A stretch of DNA of 64,000 nt from Niabella sp. (GCF_030150205.1 NZ_JASLGT010000024.1:186001-250000); one strand, 5' to 3'. Counted from the first letter of the stretch, positions 16,373 to 25,545 are shown. Numbers and translations are program-made. The notes: generated by a model from the letters alone, not told the origin.

Positions 16373-18121
16373 TTAAAAAAGCAGGTCCAGATCCAGGGAA
16401 GAAAAAAAGCGCGGCTTGTTGTGCGGGGCAATGATGCTTCCGGTCCGGAACTTGAGGGGCAACAGGTATTGCAGGGGTACCCTGGCCCATACCGGCATAT
16501 TGTAATAATTCAGGTTAAAAAGGGAGGCAAATTGTATACCGGCGGAAGGAACAAAAACAAAGGAGGTGCTGCCCCCTGAAAATTGCATTCCTGCTTCTAC
16601 ATAACTGTAAAGCCCGATGAATTTCCGGTTGCTGACCCAATAATCCACATTGCTGCGGATACCTGCTTTCAGCAATTGCACCCGCTTGAATGCGGAGGCT
16701 TCCGGAGCTGCTTTTTCATCCAGCAGGTCATAGCTAATGGTATAGCCATGCCAGTAATCCAGCATGCCCTTTTTTGTTCCGCTGGTATTGTATTCAAATT
16801 TCCGGCTGAAATTACCTGCATTGAAACGGATCCCCACGCCCCTGATGATGTGATCTGCAAAAGCCCCGGTTGTGGTAATGATAAAGGAATTGGCCACCCG
16901 GTTGCGGATAAAATTACGATGCTGCAACGGCTGCACGGCCTGCAGGTTTTGGGGTGTTAGCAACGCAGGCTTCGCCACTAATGTTGAAAGATCAGATCCG
17001 AAGGGCACCGGAACCAATTGAAGTGCCGCCAGGTGGTGCAGGAAAAAGGAAGGCTGGTCCTTTGGCTCATCGGGAATGGTTTGAAGAAATGGGATGAATG
17101 GTTCATTTTGATACGCCCTGTAAAAAGCAGTAGCTACATCGTTAAGAGAACGGCTTACGGCTTCAATAACACGACTGGCTTCTGGTGTGTAACGTTCGTA
17201 ATGAACGGTGCCTAACGTGGACTGGTTTTGCCATTGGCGATGACTGCGGTTGAACTGGCCGTCGCCATAAGCCCGCCACCGCTCTCCCCGGCTGTTTACA
17301 ACCGTACAGCCATGCTCCGAATAAAAATCATGCAGGGCCTTGTTATTGGTGACAGATGCAAGCACGCTCCGGTTTACCACCAGGTGCCCGGCAGCAAACG
17401 CATCTTCCAGGAAATGATCGGCAAACCCGTTAAAAAGCAGGGCATAAAACAGGATCTTCCGGGCACCCGCGTCATTTCCGTTCCGGGCCAGTTGTCCACC
17501 CTGTTCCGCCAGGTCTATGGCCAGCGCATGCAGGGATACATACATCGTAAGCGCATTGGTCTTTCCCAGTTTTTTAAACAGCGCCGGCACGGCTGCCGGG
17601 TTTTGGCAATCGCGGATAAATGCTTTATTAAAATGCCGCAGCTGCTGCTGGAAGGTTTTACGGTACTCATAAAAATGCGAAAGATTCACTGCTGCCAGCA
17701 AGGCATAGCGCATGTCTACACGGGTTAGTTTTCCATCGGGCGCCGCGGTATATCCCATAGAAATATATTGCTGATGCAGGGCGGCAATTTTGCGGATCAC
17801 CGAATGACGGCTGCGCAGCTGCTCCTCCAGTAAGAGGGGATCGCTTTCATGATCGCCGCTTAAGGCATTCAGCATACCGTAGGTGACTAAAATTCCATCC
17901 TCACCGGATAGCTCCGGGAAAAAGAAGCCCTTATCATTTTCTGCCAGCCCCCAATAGGAACGTAACAGGGAATCGTTTTGCCGCGAGCCGTATCGCTTCA
18001 GGAACAGGATCAATGCCTGGTCACCGATCTCTTTATGCTCTCCATAGCTGTATGCCCGGGCATCCGCCGCCGCTATCAATAAAAATCCCAGGCAAATGCA
18101 TTTCCACAAATATTGCATCAT
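16373..18121 (-). CDS. Secreted zinc-dependent phospholipase C/S1-P1 nuclease-like protein
   Basis: About 582 aa from the ATG at 18121, chosen because M-M-Q-Y-L-W-K-C-I-C-L-G-F-L-L-I then forms a normal signal peptide; an in-frame ATG at 18157 is the alternative. The mature N-terminal half carries histidine and acidic motifs typical of the zinc phospholipase C/P1 nuclease fold: Y-G-E-H-K-E-I-G-D, G-D-H-E-S-D, N-L-S-H-F-Y-E-Y, F-A-D-H-F-L-E-D-A-F-A-A-G-H and L-H-D-F-Y-S-E-H-G. The C-terminal third is beta-rich and ends in hydrophobic/aromatic strands, possibly a small outer-membrane barrel. Phosphodiester hydrolysis is inferred; the substrate is unknown. Confidence 0.6.
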   Translation of the reverse strand: MMQYLWKCICLGFLLIAAADARAYSYGEHKEIGDQALILFLKRYGSRQNDSLLRSYWGLAENDKGFFFPELSGEDGILVTYGMLNALSGDHESDPLLLEEQLRSRHSVIRKIAALHQQYISMGYTAAPDGKLTRVDMRYALLAAVNLSHFYEYRKTFQQQLRHFNKAFIRDCQNPAAVPALFKKLGKTNALTMYVSLHALAIDLAEQGGQLARNGNDAGARKILFYALLFNGFADHFLEDAFAAGHLVVNRSVLASVTNNKALHDFYSEHGCTVVNSRGERWRAYGDGQFNRSHRQWQNQSTLGTVHYERYTPEASRVIEAVSRSLNDVATAFYRAYQNEPFIPFLQTIPDEPKDQPSFFLHHLAALQLVPVPFGSDLSTLVAKPALLTPQNLQAVQPLQHRNFIRNRVANSFIITTTGAFADHIIRGVGIRFNAGNFSRKFEYNTSGTKKGMLDYWHGYTISYDLLDEKAAPEASAFKRVQLLKAGIRSNVDYWVSNRKFIGLYSYVEAGMQFSGGSTSFVFVPSAGIQFASLFNLNYYNMPVWARVPLQYLLPLKFRTGSIIAPHNKPRFFSSLDLDLLF

Positions 18122-18188
18122 TGGAAAATAAATGACTGACTCATTACAAAGAGGCAAATGTATCCGCGGCAGCTATGACACTGGGAAG

Positions 18189-18242
18189 TTTTATACCAAC
18201 CCGGCGGTTTTTTATACCAACGCCGCCGGTGGTTATACTTAT
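18189..18242 (+). promoter_or_regulatory. Three direct repeats at 21-bp period, putative LytTR binding sites
   Basis: TTTTATACCAAC occurs at 18189-18200 and again at 18210-18221. A degenerate copy sharing TTATAC is at 18231-18242. All three starts are exactly 21 bp apart. CCGGCGG/CCGCCGG inverted copies lie between them. LytTR regulators classically bind two imperfect direct repeats spaced about two helical turns, which fits the downstream LytS/LytTR pair and suggests autoregulation or control of the divergent phospholipase-like gene. Confidence 0.55.
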
Positions 18243-18307
18243 AAAACCCGGTCTGCGGCCCTGTAAACCCATTGATGCAATCCGTTTAAAAAACCTAATT
18301 TGCAAAC

Positions 18308-19381
18308 ATGGCAACTCCTTATACCGGTCCGGTACAGGACCGGAGCGACAACCTGTGGCTGCGTTTTTTTATGAGTCCGCAATGGCGGCCCTGGCGGCAC
18401 TTACTCTGTATTTTCCTGGTCGGCATCCTGGTGGTAAAAAGCAATAACGAAGAGTACAGCCGTACCGGGGAAATCATTATGAAAGTGGTATTGCTGGTGT
18501 GGCTTACCGGCCTGCCCTATTTGAACATGTATTATTTTGTGCCCCGTTTTTTATTCCGGCGCAGGTACCTCAGTTATTTCCTGCTGGTTCTTTTTACAGC
18601 CACGGCCTGTTTTTTTCTCATTTTTGAAGGTGGCCGGCAACTCATTGCACCCTACCGGATCGCGCCAGCCAAAGAGGAGGCCATTACCCCGGATACGGTT
18701 TTTTCATTTCTCTTTGCCCTCTGTGTACTGCTGGCGGCATCTACCAGTATTAAATTGCTGCAGCGCTGGATTGAAGACGCCCACCGGTTCCGGCAACTGG
18801 AAGTTGCACGGCTGCAATCTGAGCTTGACCAGCTTAAAAGCCAGGTAAACCCCCATTTTTTATTCAATACGCTGAATAACACGCATATCCTGATCCAGAA
18901 AGACCCGGTATTAGCCGCAACGGTTGTGGTAAAGCTTTCGGATTTGTTGCGCTACCAGTTGTACGACAGTTCCCGGGCAACCGTATTGCTGTTGGCGGAG
19001 ATCCGCTTTCTCAACGATTTCCTGGAACTGGAGCAACTCCGGCGGGATCAGTTTGCATTCAGCATCACCACGGAGCAGCTTCCGGGAAACCGGATGGTAC
19101 CCCCCTTTTTATTCATCAGCTTTGTGGAGAATGCCGTTAAGCACAGCGCGGACCCATCAGGAAGATCGGAGGTTCATCTTCTGTTCAAAACCTCCGGTAC
19201 CCATCTTTATTTTTCCTGCAAAAATTCCCGGCCTCTCATACCGGTTTCCAACTTAAAAGGGGGCGGACTGGGACTTACAAATGTAATGCGAAGGCTGGAA
19301 CTGCTTTATGGAGACCGGCACCATCTTCAGATAGATGCGGCACCGGATCATTACCAGGTTGTATTAACTTTACCTCTATGA
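18308..19381 (+). CDS. LytS/YehU-type sensor histidine kinase
   Basis: A 357-aa membrane kinase with four predicted transmembrane segments (about residues 28-45, 56-78, 87-108 and 133-154) and no large periplasmic sensor domain. A short coiled coil then leads to the His_kinase domain with Q-V-N-P-H-F-L-F-N (phosphoacceptor His183). The ATPase part shows F-V-E-N-A-V-K-H (N-box) and G-G-G-L-G-L-T-N-V. The stop codon overlaps the start of the response regulator gene by 4 bp (ATGA), so the two are translationally coupled. The stimulus is unknown; it probably senses something in or at the membrane. Confidence 0.92.
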   Translation: MATPYTGPVQDRSDNLWLRFFMSPQWRPWRHLLCIFLVGILVVKSNNEEYSRTGEIIMKVVLLVWLTGLPYLNMYYFVPRFLFRRRYLSYFLLVLFTATACFFLIFEGGRQLIAPYRIAPAKEEAITPDTVFSFLFALCVLLAASTSIKLLQRWIEDAHRFRQLEVARLQSELDQLKSQVNPHFLFNTLNNTHILIQKDPVLAATVVVKLSDLLRYQLYDSSRATVLLLAEIRFLNDFLELEQLRRDQFAFSITTEQLPGNRMVPPFLFISFVENAVKHSADPSGRSEVHLLFKTSGTHLYFSCKNSRPLIPVSNLKGGGLGLTNVMRRLELLYGDRHHLQIDAAPDHYQVVLTLPL

Positions 19382-20100
19382 ACTGCATTATTATTGATGA
19401 CGAACCATTGGCGCGCGAAGGCGTTCAACTGCTGATTGCCGGTATACCGGAATTAAGGCTTACGGGTAGTTTTAATAATGCCGCTTCCGCGCTCCGGTTC
19501 CTGCAGCAATTTCCCGCAGACCTGGTGTTTTTGGATATTGAGATGCCCGGCATGAATGGCCTGGAGCTGGCCTCCGCTCTTTCCGGTAAAACCCTGGTGA
19601 TCTTTATTACCGCGCATACCGCATACGCCGTTGACAGTTACGAGCTGGCGGCAATTGACTACCTGGTAAAACCCATTCACCACGACCGGTTTTTGAAAGC
19701 GGTTCAAAAGGCCATTGCCTATCATGGCTTACTGCATCTTCCGGCCAATGATACCATTGCGTCGGTTGCGGCCGACTATATCTTTGTAAAATCGGACCGG
19801 AAGTACTATAAAGTCTTCTTCCGGGAGCTTTTGTTTATAGAAGGTTTAAAGGATTATGTGGTGCTTTACCTGGAAAACAGGAAGATCATTACGGCCATGA
19901 ATATAAAGACCATTCATGAACAGCTGCCGCAGCAGGTTTTTGTGCGTATCAGCAAATCTTACCTCATCAATGTAGCACATATTACATCCTTTAACAACAA
20001 CAGCGTACAGATCCGGGAGCATGAGATCCCCATCGGCGATGCGTACCGGGCATTTTTCTTTGATGAATTTGTAAAAAACCGGCTTGTTGACAGGGGATAG
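19378..20100 (+). CDS. LytTR-family response regulator
   Basis: A 240-aa regulator: receiver domain (about 1-118; acidic pocket D7-D8, phosphoacceptor Asp53 in L-V-F-L-D-I-E-M-P-G, conserved K near 102) and a LytTR DNA-binding domain (about 131-235) with F-V-K-S-D-R-K-Y-Y-K-V and the C-terminal R-I-S-K-S-Y-L-I-N signature. It is the partner of the kinase encoded immediately upstream. The 21-bp-period repeats before the kinase gene are its likeliest target. Confidence 0.93.
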   Translation: MNCIIIDDEPLAREGVQLLIAGIPELRLTGSFNNAASALRFLQQFPADLVFLDIEMPGMNGLELASALSGKTLVIFITAHTAYAVDSYELAAIDYLVKPIHHDRFLKAVQKAIAYHGLLHLPANDTIASVAADYIFVKSDRKYYKVFFRELLFIEGLKDYVVLYLENRKIITAMNIKTIHEQLPQQVFVRISKSYLINVAHITSFNNNSVQIREHEIPIGDAYRAFFFDEFVKNRLVDRG

Positions 20101-20150
20101 GCTTTTTCCGTATACGCCCTGGCCTCCATTCCTGTTATGTTATAAAATAA

Positions 20151-20184
20151 AAAAAGCGCCTCAGTCGAAGCGCTTTAAGTTTTA
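20151..20184. terminator. Bidirectional terminator between convergent genes
   Basis: AAAGCGC (20153-20159) pairs with GCGCTTT (20170-20176). There is an A-run on the left and T-rich sequence on the right, placed between the ends of the LytTR gene (plus) and the beta-helix lipoprotein gene (minus). Confidence 0.8.
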
Positions 20185-20198
20185 TCCGGATTTACATA

Positions 20199-21662
20199 TT
20201 AATTAAACTTTGTCCAACCTTTATGCCAACCAGCATTTGGACCAGAGGGAGCAATTCCCCCGAGGAAGTCGACCTTAGTAATAAATGGTCTTGCAGTTAA
20301 TATCGGATCATCAAAATAATTATTGGAAGCTGCAGGTATTACAACTGCGGAGTTTCCAAAAGGTATCCAATCTGGCGAGTTATAGTCAAATGGCCTTGTA
20401 TAAATATCCTGAACGCCATTCTGAGTAAGAATTTTATTTTTCGCGTTGCCTTTAAACCAGGTTGTAAGCGCTGCCAGGGAATAGGTGGATGTTCCTGCCT
20501 CCGTATAATCTAAAGGAGTTTTGCAGCTTGCTAAAATAATTCCACTTAGCTGCAGTGTACCTGCGGCGATGTTTAAATCGGTATGTTTTCCCTTGGTTGC
20601 ATCAATTAAAATGCCCACAGGCCAACCAACAAATGCAGAGTTAAAAATCGAAATTGAAGAATTTCTTCTGATCTGTACGGCCGGACCAAGATAATTGGCA
20701 TTGCCCACATTGTTAGGCGTTGCTAAAGGACCAAAAGAAGATATATTACAGAAAACTGCTTTCGTTTGTGGAGTAAGGTCGCTTCCATCTCCGTCGTTAT
20801 CACTTTCGAAGCTCTCTGATTTAGATACATCGGCAATTGTTGAATCCCTTACAATGAGCCCAAACTGTACACTGCCGCTATATCCGTTATCGGAATCAAA
20901 ATCATCGTCCTGGGTTTTATACGCAATCAAATATTTACAATTTACCGTACCGCCAAACCATTCAAAGGCATCGTCCTTTGCATATGAAACCTGTATGTGA
21001 TCAATGGTTGTTCCGCTACCCACGGCAGCCATGGTAAGGCTGTTTATTTCCTGGTTGGGCAAATATGCATTACCGGCATATTCAATTCTTACATATTGCA
21101 ATACCCCCGAGTTGTCATCATCTACTGCTTTTGGAGCCACGGCATCGCCCCATCCGGCCAAACCATCACCTGCCGCATTGTTAAATCCTCCTTCAGGAAT
21201 ATACAGTGCGGGCGCACCTCCGTTTTTAGCATTAATGGATGCCTTGCCAAGCAATACAATCCCTCCCCAGTCGCCCGATTGAGGCGTTGGAGAAGAGGAT
21301 GTAAATACAATCGGCGCCTCCTGTGTACCGGCAGCCATAATTTTTGCGCCTCTCTTAATAATTAATGTTGATGCTTCAGAGCTTGCATAGTCTCCTTTCA
21401 CGGTTGCGCCCTTCTCAACTGTTAATGTAACCCCCGCATCTACATAAACAAATCCGGAAATGATGTTCTTATCTTTTGCATACAATGTTGTATCTTTTGT
21501 AACGTGCCCTTTAAGCGTTACCGACTTCCCAACAGGGTTGGTGCCTCCATCGTTTCCTCCGGGAACTTCAATAATAATGGGCTCGCCATCCATTTCAATT
21601 TTACGGCAGCCGATGGTGCAGATCGTCATCAGGGCAACTACATAAAAAATGTACTTTTTCAT
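20199..21662 (-). CDS. Secreted beta-helix lipoprotein, partner of the TonB receptor
   Basis: A 487-aa protein with a lipoprotein signal (M-K-K-Y-I-F-Y ... I-C-T-I-G-C, Cys19). The mature part contains right-handed beta-helix-like repeats: T-L-T-V-E-K-G-A-T-V-K-G, T-L-I-I-K-R-G-A-K-I-M-A-A-G-T, then D-W-G-G-I-V-L-L-G and later L-Q-Y-V-R-I-E-Y-A-G and I-D-H-I-Q-V-S-Y-A-K-D-D. The family commonly sits beside TonB receptors in Bacteroidota, as here (81 bp after the receptor gene, same strand). No catalytic residues stand out. Acidic stretches such as T-Q-D-D-D-F-D-S-D-N and S-D-N-D-G-D-G-S-D could bind calcium. Surface capture or display of the receptor's ligand is a reasonable inference. Confidence 0.7.
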   Translation of the reverse strand: MKKYIFYVVALMTICTIGCRKIEMDGEPIIIEVPGGNDGGTNPVGKSVTLKGHVTKDTTLYAKDKNIISGFVYVDAGVTLTVEKGATVKGDYASSEASTLIIKRGAKIMAAGTQEAPIVFTSSSPTPQSGDWGGIVLLGKASINAKNGGAPALYIPEGGFNNAAGDGLAGWGDAVAPKAVDDDNSGVLQYVRIEYAGNAYLPNQEINSLTMAAVGSGTTIDHIQVSYAKDDAFEWFGGTVNCKYLIAYKTQDDDFDSDNGYSGSVQFGLIVRDSTIADVSKSESFESDNDGDGSDLTPQTKAVFCNISSFGPLATPNNVGNANYLGPAVQIRRNSSISIFNSAFVGWPVGILIDATKGKHTDLNIAAGTLQLSGIILASCKTPLDYTEAGTSTYSLAALTTWFKGNAKNKILTQNGVQDIYTRPFDYNSPDWIPFGNSAVVIPAASNNYFDDPILTARPFITKVDFLGGIAPSGPNAGWHKGWTKFN

Positions 21663-21743
21663 ATTTTTACTTTTTGTTTGTCCTTAGGGAATTGCTGAAA
21701 ATGACGATCTCCGTTCATTTCGTAATTCCGGATTTGAAATTTA

Positions 21744-24530
21744 TTACAGTGAGTAGTTAAATGTTAAACTAAATGTTGTTCCAAACTTCCTGGTAAACCG
21801 ATAGCGGTCAATATCCTTTTGAAAGTTGGTATTGTCGTCTTTATTTTGATAAAAGCGTTGCGTCTGATTTAAAATATCGGAAATATTGAGTCGCAATTCG
21901 CCCCTGGTTCGCAGTACTTTTTTTGTAAGCTGAAAGTCCAATACAGGCCTGGGCGCCTCCCATACATCAGCAGAACCATCTCCGCCGGCAGCGGGTATAT
22001 CTCCTACAAGATAAATACGCTTGCCTATTTGGTTATACAACATCGTTGCATTGAGTCCGGCCTTTTCAAGATCATACATCAACGCAAAATTCAACAGGTA
22101 GGGCGATTGTCCCTGCAGAGGTCTGTTGATATCTCTTTTTTTATCTGTTACTTCACTTTTAATATACGCCGCATTTGCCTGTATTGTAAAATTTCTTAAG
22201 ACATCAAGCACATCCAGCCGTTTACGAAACTCAATTTCTGCGCCATAGGCTGTTGCCTTATCGGGGTTTTGAAATTCAAAAATGGCGCCTCCCTGCTGAA
22301 GATTTTGCTCAATGGGTTTATCGAAGTATTTATAAAATGTACCCAGCGTCAGCATTTCTCCTGAACGTGGATAAATCTCATACCGCAGATCTGCGTTTGA
22401 CACTTTTGTTCGAACCAGGTTGGGGTTTCCCATTATTGCAGAGTTAAGTTCAAAATCATACAAGGTTAAGGCTGCAAGTTCCCTTTGCTCCGGACGGATC
22501 ACTGTTTGAGAACCTGTAAGCCGCAGGTTTGTCTTGTTGTTCAATTTTAACGTTGCATTTAGCCCAGGCAAAAAATCTGTTTGGTTGGTATGCTTATGCC
22601 GGTCTGTATCCCATTTTTTTACAGTACCCAGCAATTGATCAAAATTTTCTATTCGCAGGCCCCATACCAAACGAACTTTTGAGGAAACCTGGTTATCAAA
22701 TTGCAGGAATCCTGCGTTTAAAATAGTATTGGATAGATATCTGAAATTTTTATTATTGATCGAGTTAAAAGCAAACAGCGTACTGCCTGCTGATCCATCT
22801 CCAAAATTTTCCGGCGCAAATATTTTATCGATAGGCTGCTGGCGTAATGCGGCATTATCTCTTGGCAGATAGTTGGCAAAAAGTTGCGCATCAAACAAAC
22901 GATCCTTTACCTGCAGCATGTAGCCGGTTTTTACTGTTTGTTTTTGCCCGTTGATATCAAAATTATATGATAAATCGCCACCTGCTGTGTATATATAGTC
23001 ATTTAAACTTTGAAAGACCCTGCTGCCACTTTCCTGCGCCAGGGAGTTACCGATAAGAAACTGGTAAGGATTTTGGGTACCGGTAGCCCGGGTATACTGA
23101 TATCTCCGTTGATCCGGGCTATAACCATCCAGGATATTAAAAGCGCCATACCATTTCAATTTTAATGGTGTTAGTATACTGTGTTCTCCGCTTAACTGGG
23201 TTGTAAAAAATGTATTTTCCTTAAATGTTAACTCTCCTCCATATACATCATCGCTGGTAGCATTATTTATTCCGCTTCGCTGTATTGCGGCATTATTGGT
23301 ATTTACATTAATGATAGACTTTAATGCGACTTTGTTTTGTGCATTCAGCTGCAATGAAACACTTGCCAGCGCTCCCACCGTAACCTCCTGCACATAGCGG
23401 TTGTCATGATAGCTGAAATTCTGGCTGAATTCATTTTGCACCAGCGTTTGCCCCTGGTTAAGAATATCAATAAACCGGTTGGATTTGTTATAATTCAGAC
23501 CAATAATTCCTCCTATTTTTTTACCAAAAAGCGACCCGGTAAACCCGCCGTTTGTTTGAAATGAGATATTGGGCGATACATTGTGTGGTGTTGCAGCCCA
23601 GTCATTGTTCATTTCCTTTCCAATGGCTGTCTTTTGCGCCGGCGTCAGCATATTAAAGGCCGACTTGGTGGTATAGCTTTTTGGCAACCCTCTTGTGCCG
23701 TCCTCAATACCCAACCAGTCCAGTTTTCCGCCTTTTGCCTTATAAAAATCTTTGCCAATCGTTTGAGCGTTGAAACCGGTACCAATCTGAATATTGAAGA
23801 AATTTTTTGCCGGGATATCTTTTGTATTTACCTGGATCAGCCCCCCGGCCCATTCACCCGGATACTCAGGTACAAATGCTTTATTAATAATAATATTATC
23901 TATCATCTGCGATGGAATAATATCAAACGAAAAGGTTTTTCGATCCGGCTCTGTGCTGGTTAACAAAATACCGTTCAGCATTGCCTGGTTATACCTGTCG
24001 GCCAGACCCCTTACCACCAAAAATTTTCCGTCAATCAGGCTCGCTCCCGGGGTCCTTTTCAACACTTCTCCGGTATTTTTATCTGGCGACCTTTTTATAG
24101 ATTCGGCTGAGATTACAGACGCTACCGTATTGGTGTTTTTCTGAAATTGTATTACAGAGGCTGCGGTTTCCATTTTTGCGGTTGTTCTTTTAGCGGTTAC
24201 CACCACTCCTGCCAGTTCCGCAGTTTTATTATCAAGCGTCACTTCCAGATCATTAAAGGCCCCGTTAACCGCTTCTATATCGCTAATTGTTTTGGTCTGA
24301 TAGTTAATGGCGGTTATTTCGATCTCATATTTTTTACCGGCCGTCAGACTTAAGCTGAACCGGCCTTCCACGTTGGTGGTTGTACCTTTAGCGCCACCTG
24401 TTAGTTTTATAGTGGCTCCTACCACCGGCTCATTTTGTGTGTTGGTGACCTTCCCCGACAATGTTTGGGCATTTATAAACCCGGTTATTGTAAAACTCAG
24501 CAGCAAAACAAAAAGCAGCCTTAATTGCAT
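21744..24530 (-). CDS. TonB-dependent receptor, probably phosphate-regulated
   Basis: About 928 aa from the ATG at 24530; the frame extends to a TTG at 24548, but M-Q-L-R-L-L-F-V-L-L-L-S-F makes a proper signal peptide (cleaved after I-N-A-Q). An N-terminal carboxypeptidase-like beta-sandwich starts T-L-S-G-K-V-T-N-T-Q-N-E-P-V-V-G-A-T-I. The plug follows, with S-A-E-S-I-K-R-S-P-D-K-N-T-G-E-V-L-K-R-T-P-G-A-S. The barrel ends F-S-L-T-F-N-Y-S-L. It is not SusC-like: it is shorter and lacks the V-V-V-G-Y-G signature and a SusD partner. It is transcribed with the beta-helix lipoprotein, divergently from the DUF47-Pit operon, and its promoter carries an 11-bp repeat array resembling a Pho box. Uptake of a phosphorus-containing nutrient is an inference. 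Confidence 0.85.
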   Translation of the reverse strand: MQLRLLFVLLLSFTITGFINAQTLSGKVTNTQNEPVVGATIKLTGGAKGTTTNVEGRFSLSLTAGKKYEIEITAINYQTKTISDIEAVNGAFNDLEVTLDNKTAELAGVVVTAKRTTAKMETAASVIQFQKNTNTVASVISAESIKRSPDKNTGEVLKRTPGASLIDGKFLVVRGLADRYNQAMLNGILLTSTEPDRKTFSFDIIPSQMIDNIIINKAFVPEYPGEWAGGLIQVNTKDIPAKNFFNIQIGTGFNAQTIGKDFYKAKGGKLDWLGIEDGTRGLPKSYTTKSAFNMLTPAQKTAIGKEMNNDWAATPHNVSPNISFQTNGGFTGSLFGKKIGGIIGLNYNKSNRFIDILNQGQTLVQNEFSQNFSYHDNRYVQEVTVGALASVSLQLNAQNKVALKSIINVNTNNAAIQRSGINNATSDDVYGGELTFKENTFFTTQLSGEHSILTPLKLKWYGAFNILDGYSPDQRRYQYTRATGTQNPYQFLIGNSLAQESGSRVFQSLNDYIYTAGGDLSYNFDINGQKQTVKTGYMLQVKDRLFDAQLFANYLPRDNAALRQQPIDKIFAPENFGDGSAGSTLFAFNSINNKNFRYLSNTILNAGFLQFDNQVSSKVRLVWGLRIENFDQLLGTVKKWDTDRHKHTNQTDFLPGLNATLKLNNKTNLRLTGSQTVIRPEQRELAALTLYDFELNSAIMGNPNLVRTKVSNADLRYEIYPRSGEMLTLGTFYKYFDKPIEQNLQQGGAIFEFQNPDKATAYGAEIEFRKRLDVLDVLRNFTIQANAAYIKSEVTDKKRDINRPLQGQSPYLLNFALMYDLEKAGLNATMLYNQIGKRIYLVGDIPAAGGDGSADVWEAPRPVLDFQLTKKVLRTRGELRLNISDILNQTQRFYQNKDDNTNFQKDIDRYRFTRKFGTTFSLTFNYSL

Positions 24531-24548
24531 ATTCAAAATTTGATGCAA

Positions 24549-24625
24549 AAGTCATACTGCCGTATTACTGCATTGTTACCCGCATGTTACCAAATCATCA
24601 CCTCAACATTACCTTAATGTTAATC
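24549..24625 (-). promoter_or_regulatory. Array of seven 11-bp direct repeats, Pho-box-like operator
   Basis: Read on the minus strand, seven consecutive 11-mers share a GGTAAY-like core at the same register. From 24625 downwards the cores are ATTAAC, GGTAAT, GGTGAT, GGTAAC, GGTAAC, AGTAAT, AGTATG. Eleven-bp tandem spacing is the hallmark of OmpR/PhoB-family operators (7-bp direct repeats separated by 4 bp). The array ends about 18 bp upstream of the receptor ATG, and GACTTTTG (24546-24553 on the minus strand) could serve as a -7 box with one mismatch. Confidence 0.65.
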
Positions 24626-24728
24626 CGCGGCGGGAAGATGCATTTTTTGTTGAAAAACACACCTGCTGATGATTAAACCCGCTGTTTTTGTACGCTAAAA
24701 ATTAAATGAAACCGCAATTCCTATATTA

Positions 24729-24745
24729 AGGAATTATTAATTCCT
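24729..24745. promoter_or_regulatory. 17-bp palindrome upstream of the DUF47-Pit operon
   Basis: AGGAATT (24729-24735) and AATTCCT (24739-24745) form an inverted repeat with a 3-nt centre, about 30 bp upstream of the -7 box. It could be a repressor site. Confidence 0.35.
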
Positions 24746-24777
24746 GTAATTTTATGGTGATACTTCAGCGAACGGGA

Positions 24778-24785
24778 TAATTTTG
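24778..24785 (+). promoter_or_regulatory. -7 promoter box of the DUF47-Pit operon
   Basis: TAATTTTG is an exact TAnnTTTG match, 22 bp before the ATG at 24808. No clear -33 TTTG is present at normal spacing, which is compatible with an activator-dependent promoter. Confidence 0.5.
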
Positions 24786-24807
24786 CCACCAATTTTAAAA
24801 ACATACC

Positions 24808-25455
24808 ATGGGACTTAACTCATTTCTCAAAATCTTTACCCCCAGCAATACCGTTTTCTTTGAATTGTTTGAAAAAATAGCAGCCAATGTGACTTCTATG
24901 GGGAAACTTTTAAAGCAGATGGTCAATGAAACCGATATCAATAAGCGGAATTCCCTTTCTCAGTCCATTATTGATATGGAACATGGTAACGATGAGCTGA
25001 CCCACAGCGTTTTTACAGAACTGGGGCGGAATTTTATCACCCCCTTTGACCGGGAAGATATTCACTACCTGGCCACATCGCTGGATGATATTGCCGATTA
25101 TATCTATGCCACTGCCAAAAAGATCACCACTTACCGGGTAAACCCGAATGAAACGGGGATACAGAAGATGGCGGAACTGATCGTACAGGCGGCTGAACAG
25201 GTACAGGCGGCCGTAATGGAGCTGCGGGATATGAAAAAAGTACGCAATATTACCGAAGCCCTTGTAAAAATAAACAGCATCGAAAACCAGGCTGATGATG
25301 TTTTTGACTTAAGCATCGAATATTTATTTGATACAGAGGCAGACGCAAAAGAAGTAATCAAGAAAAGAGAAGTATACCAGGCGATGGAGGTTGTTACGGA
25401 CAAATGTGAAGATGTGGGAAACGTAATTGAATCCATTATTATTAAATATGCATAA
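24808..25455 (+). CDS. DUF47 (PhoU-like) family protein, Pit accessory protein
   Basis: A 215-aa cytoplasmic all-helical protein of the DUF47/PhoU-like family. Recognisable features are F-F-E-L-F-E-K-I-A-A-N-V near the start, I-D-M-E-H-G-N-D-E-L-T-H (about 52-63), F-I-T-P-F-D-R-E-D-I-H-Y-L-A (about 71-84) and K-C-E-D-V-G-N-V-I-E near the end. PhoU-type proteins bind metal clusters through conserved acidic E/D-x-x-x-D motifs, which are present. It lies 90 bp upstream of the Pit transporter gene. This linkage is conserved in many bacteria, and the protein is thought to modulate Pit. Confidence 0.9.
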   Translation: MGLNSFLKIFTPSNTVFFELFEKIAANVTSMGKLLKQMVNETDINKRNSLSQSIIDMEHGNDELTHSVFTELGRNFITPFDREDIHYLATSLDDIADYIYATAKKITTYRVNPNETGIQKMAELIVQAAEQVQAAVMELRDMKKVRNITEALVKINSIENQADDVFDLSIEYLFDTEADAKEVIKKREVYQAMEVVTDKCEDVGNVIESIIIKYA

Positions 25456-25456
25456 G

Positions 25457-25513
25457 ACCGGTTCGTAAATCATCGTTGATGGTTTATTGTATGCGTATAC
25501 CAACCGGTTTTTT
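25457..25513 (+). other. Possible attenuator stem between DUF47 and Pit genes
   Basis: ACCGGTT (25457-25463) is complementary to AACCGGT (25502-25508), and the right arm runs into TTTTTT. The loop of 38 nt is long, so it is a weak terminator at best. It could lower pit expression relative to the upstream gene. Confidence 0.3.
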
Positions 25514-25545
25514 ATTGGCTTATTATCAAATCAGCACATTAATTT

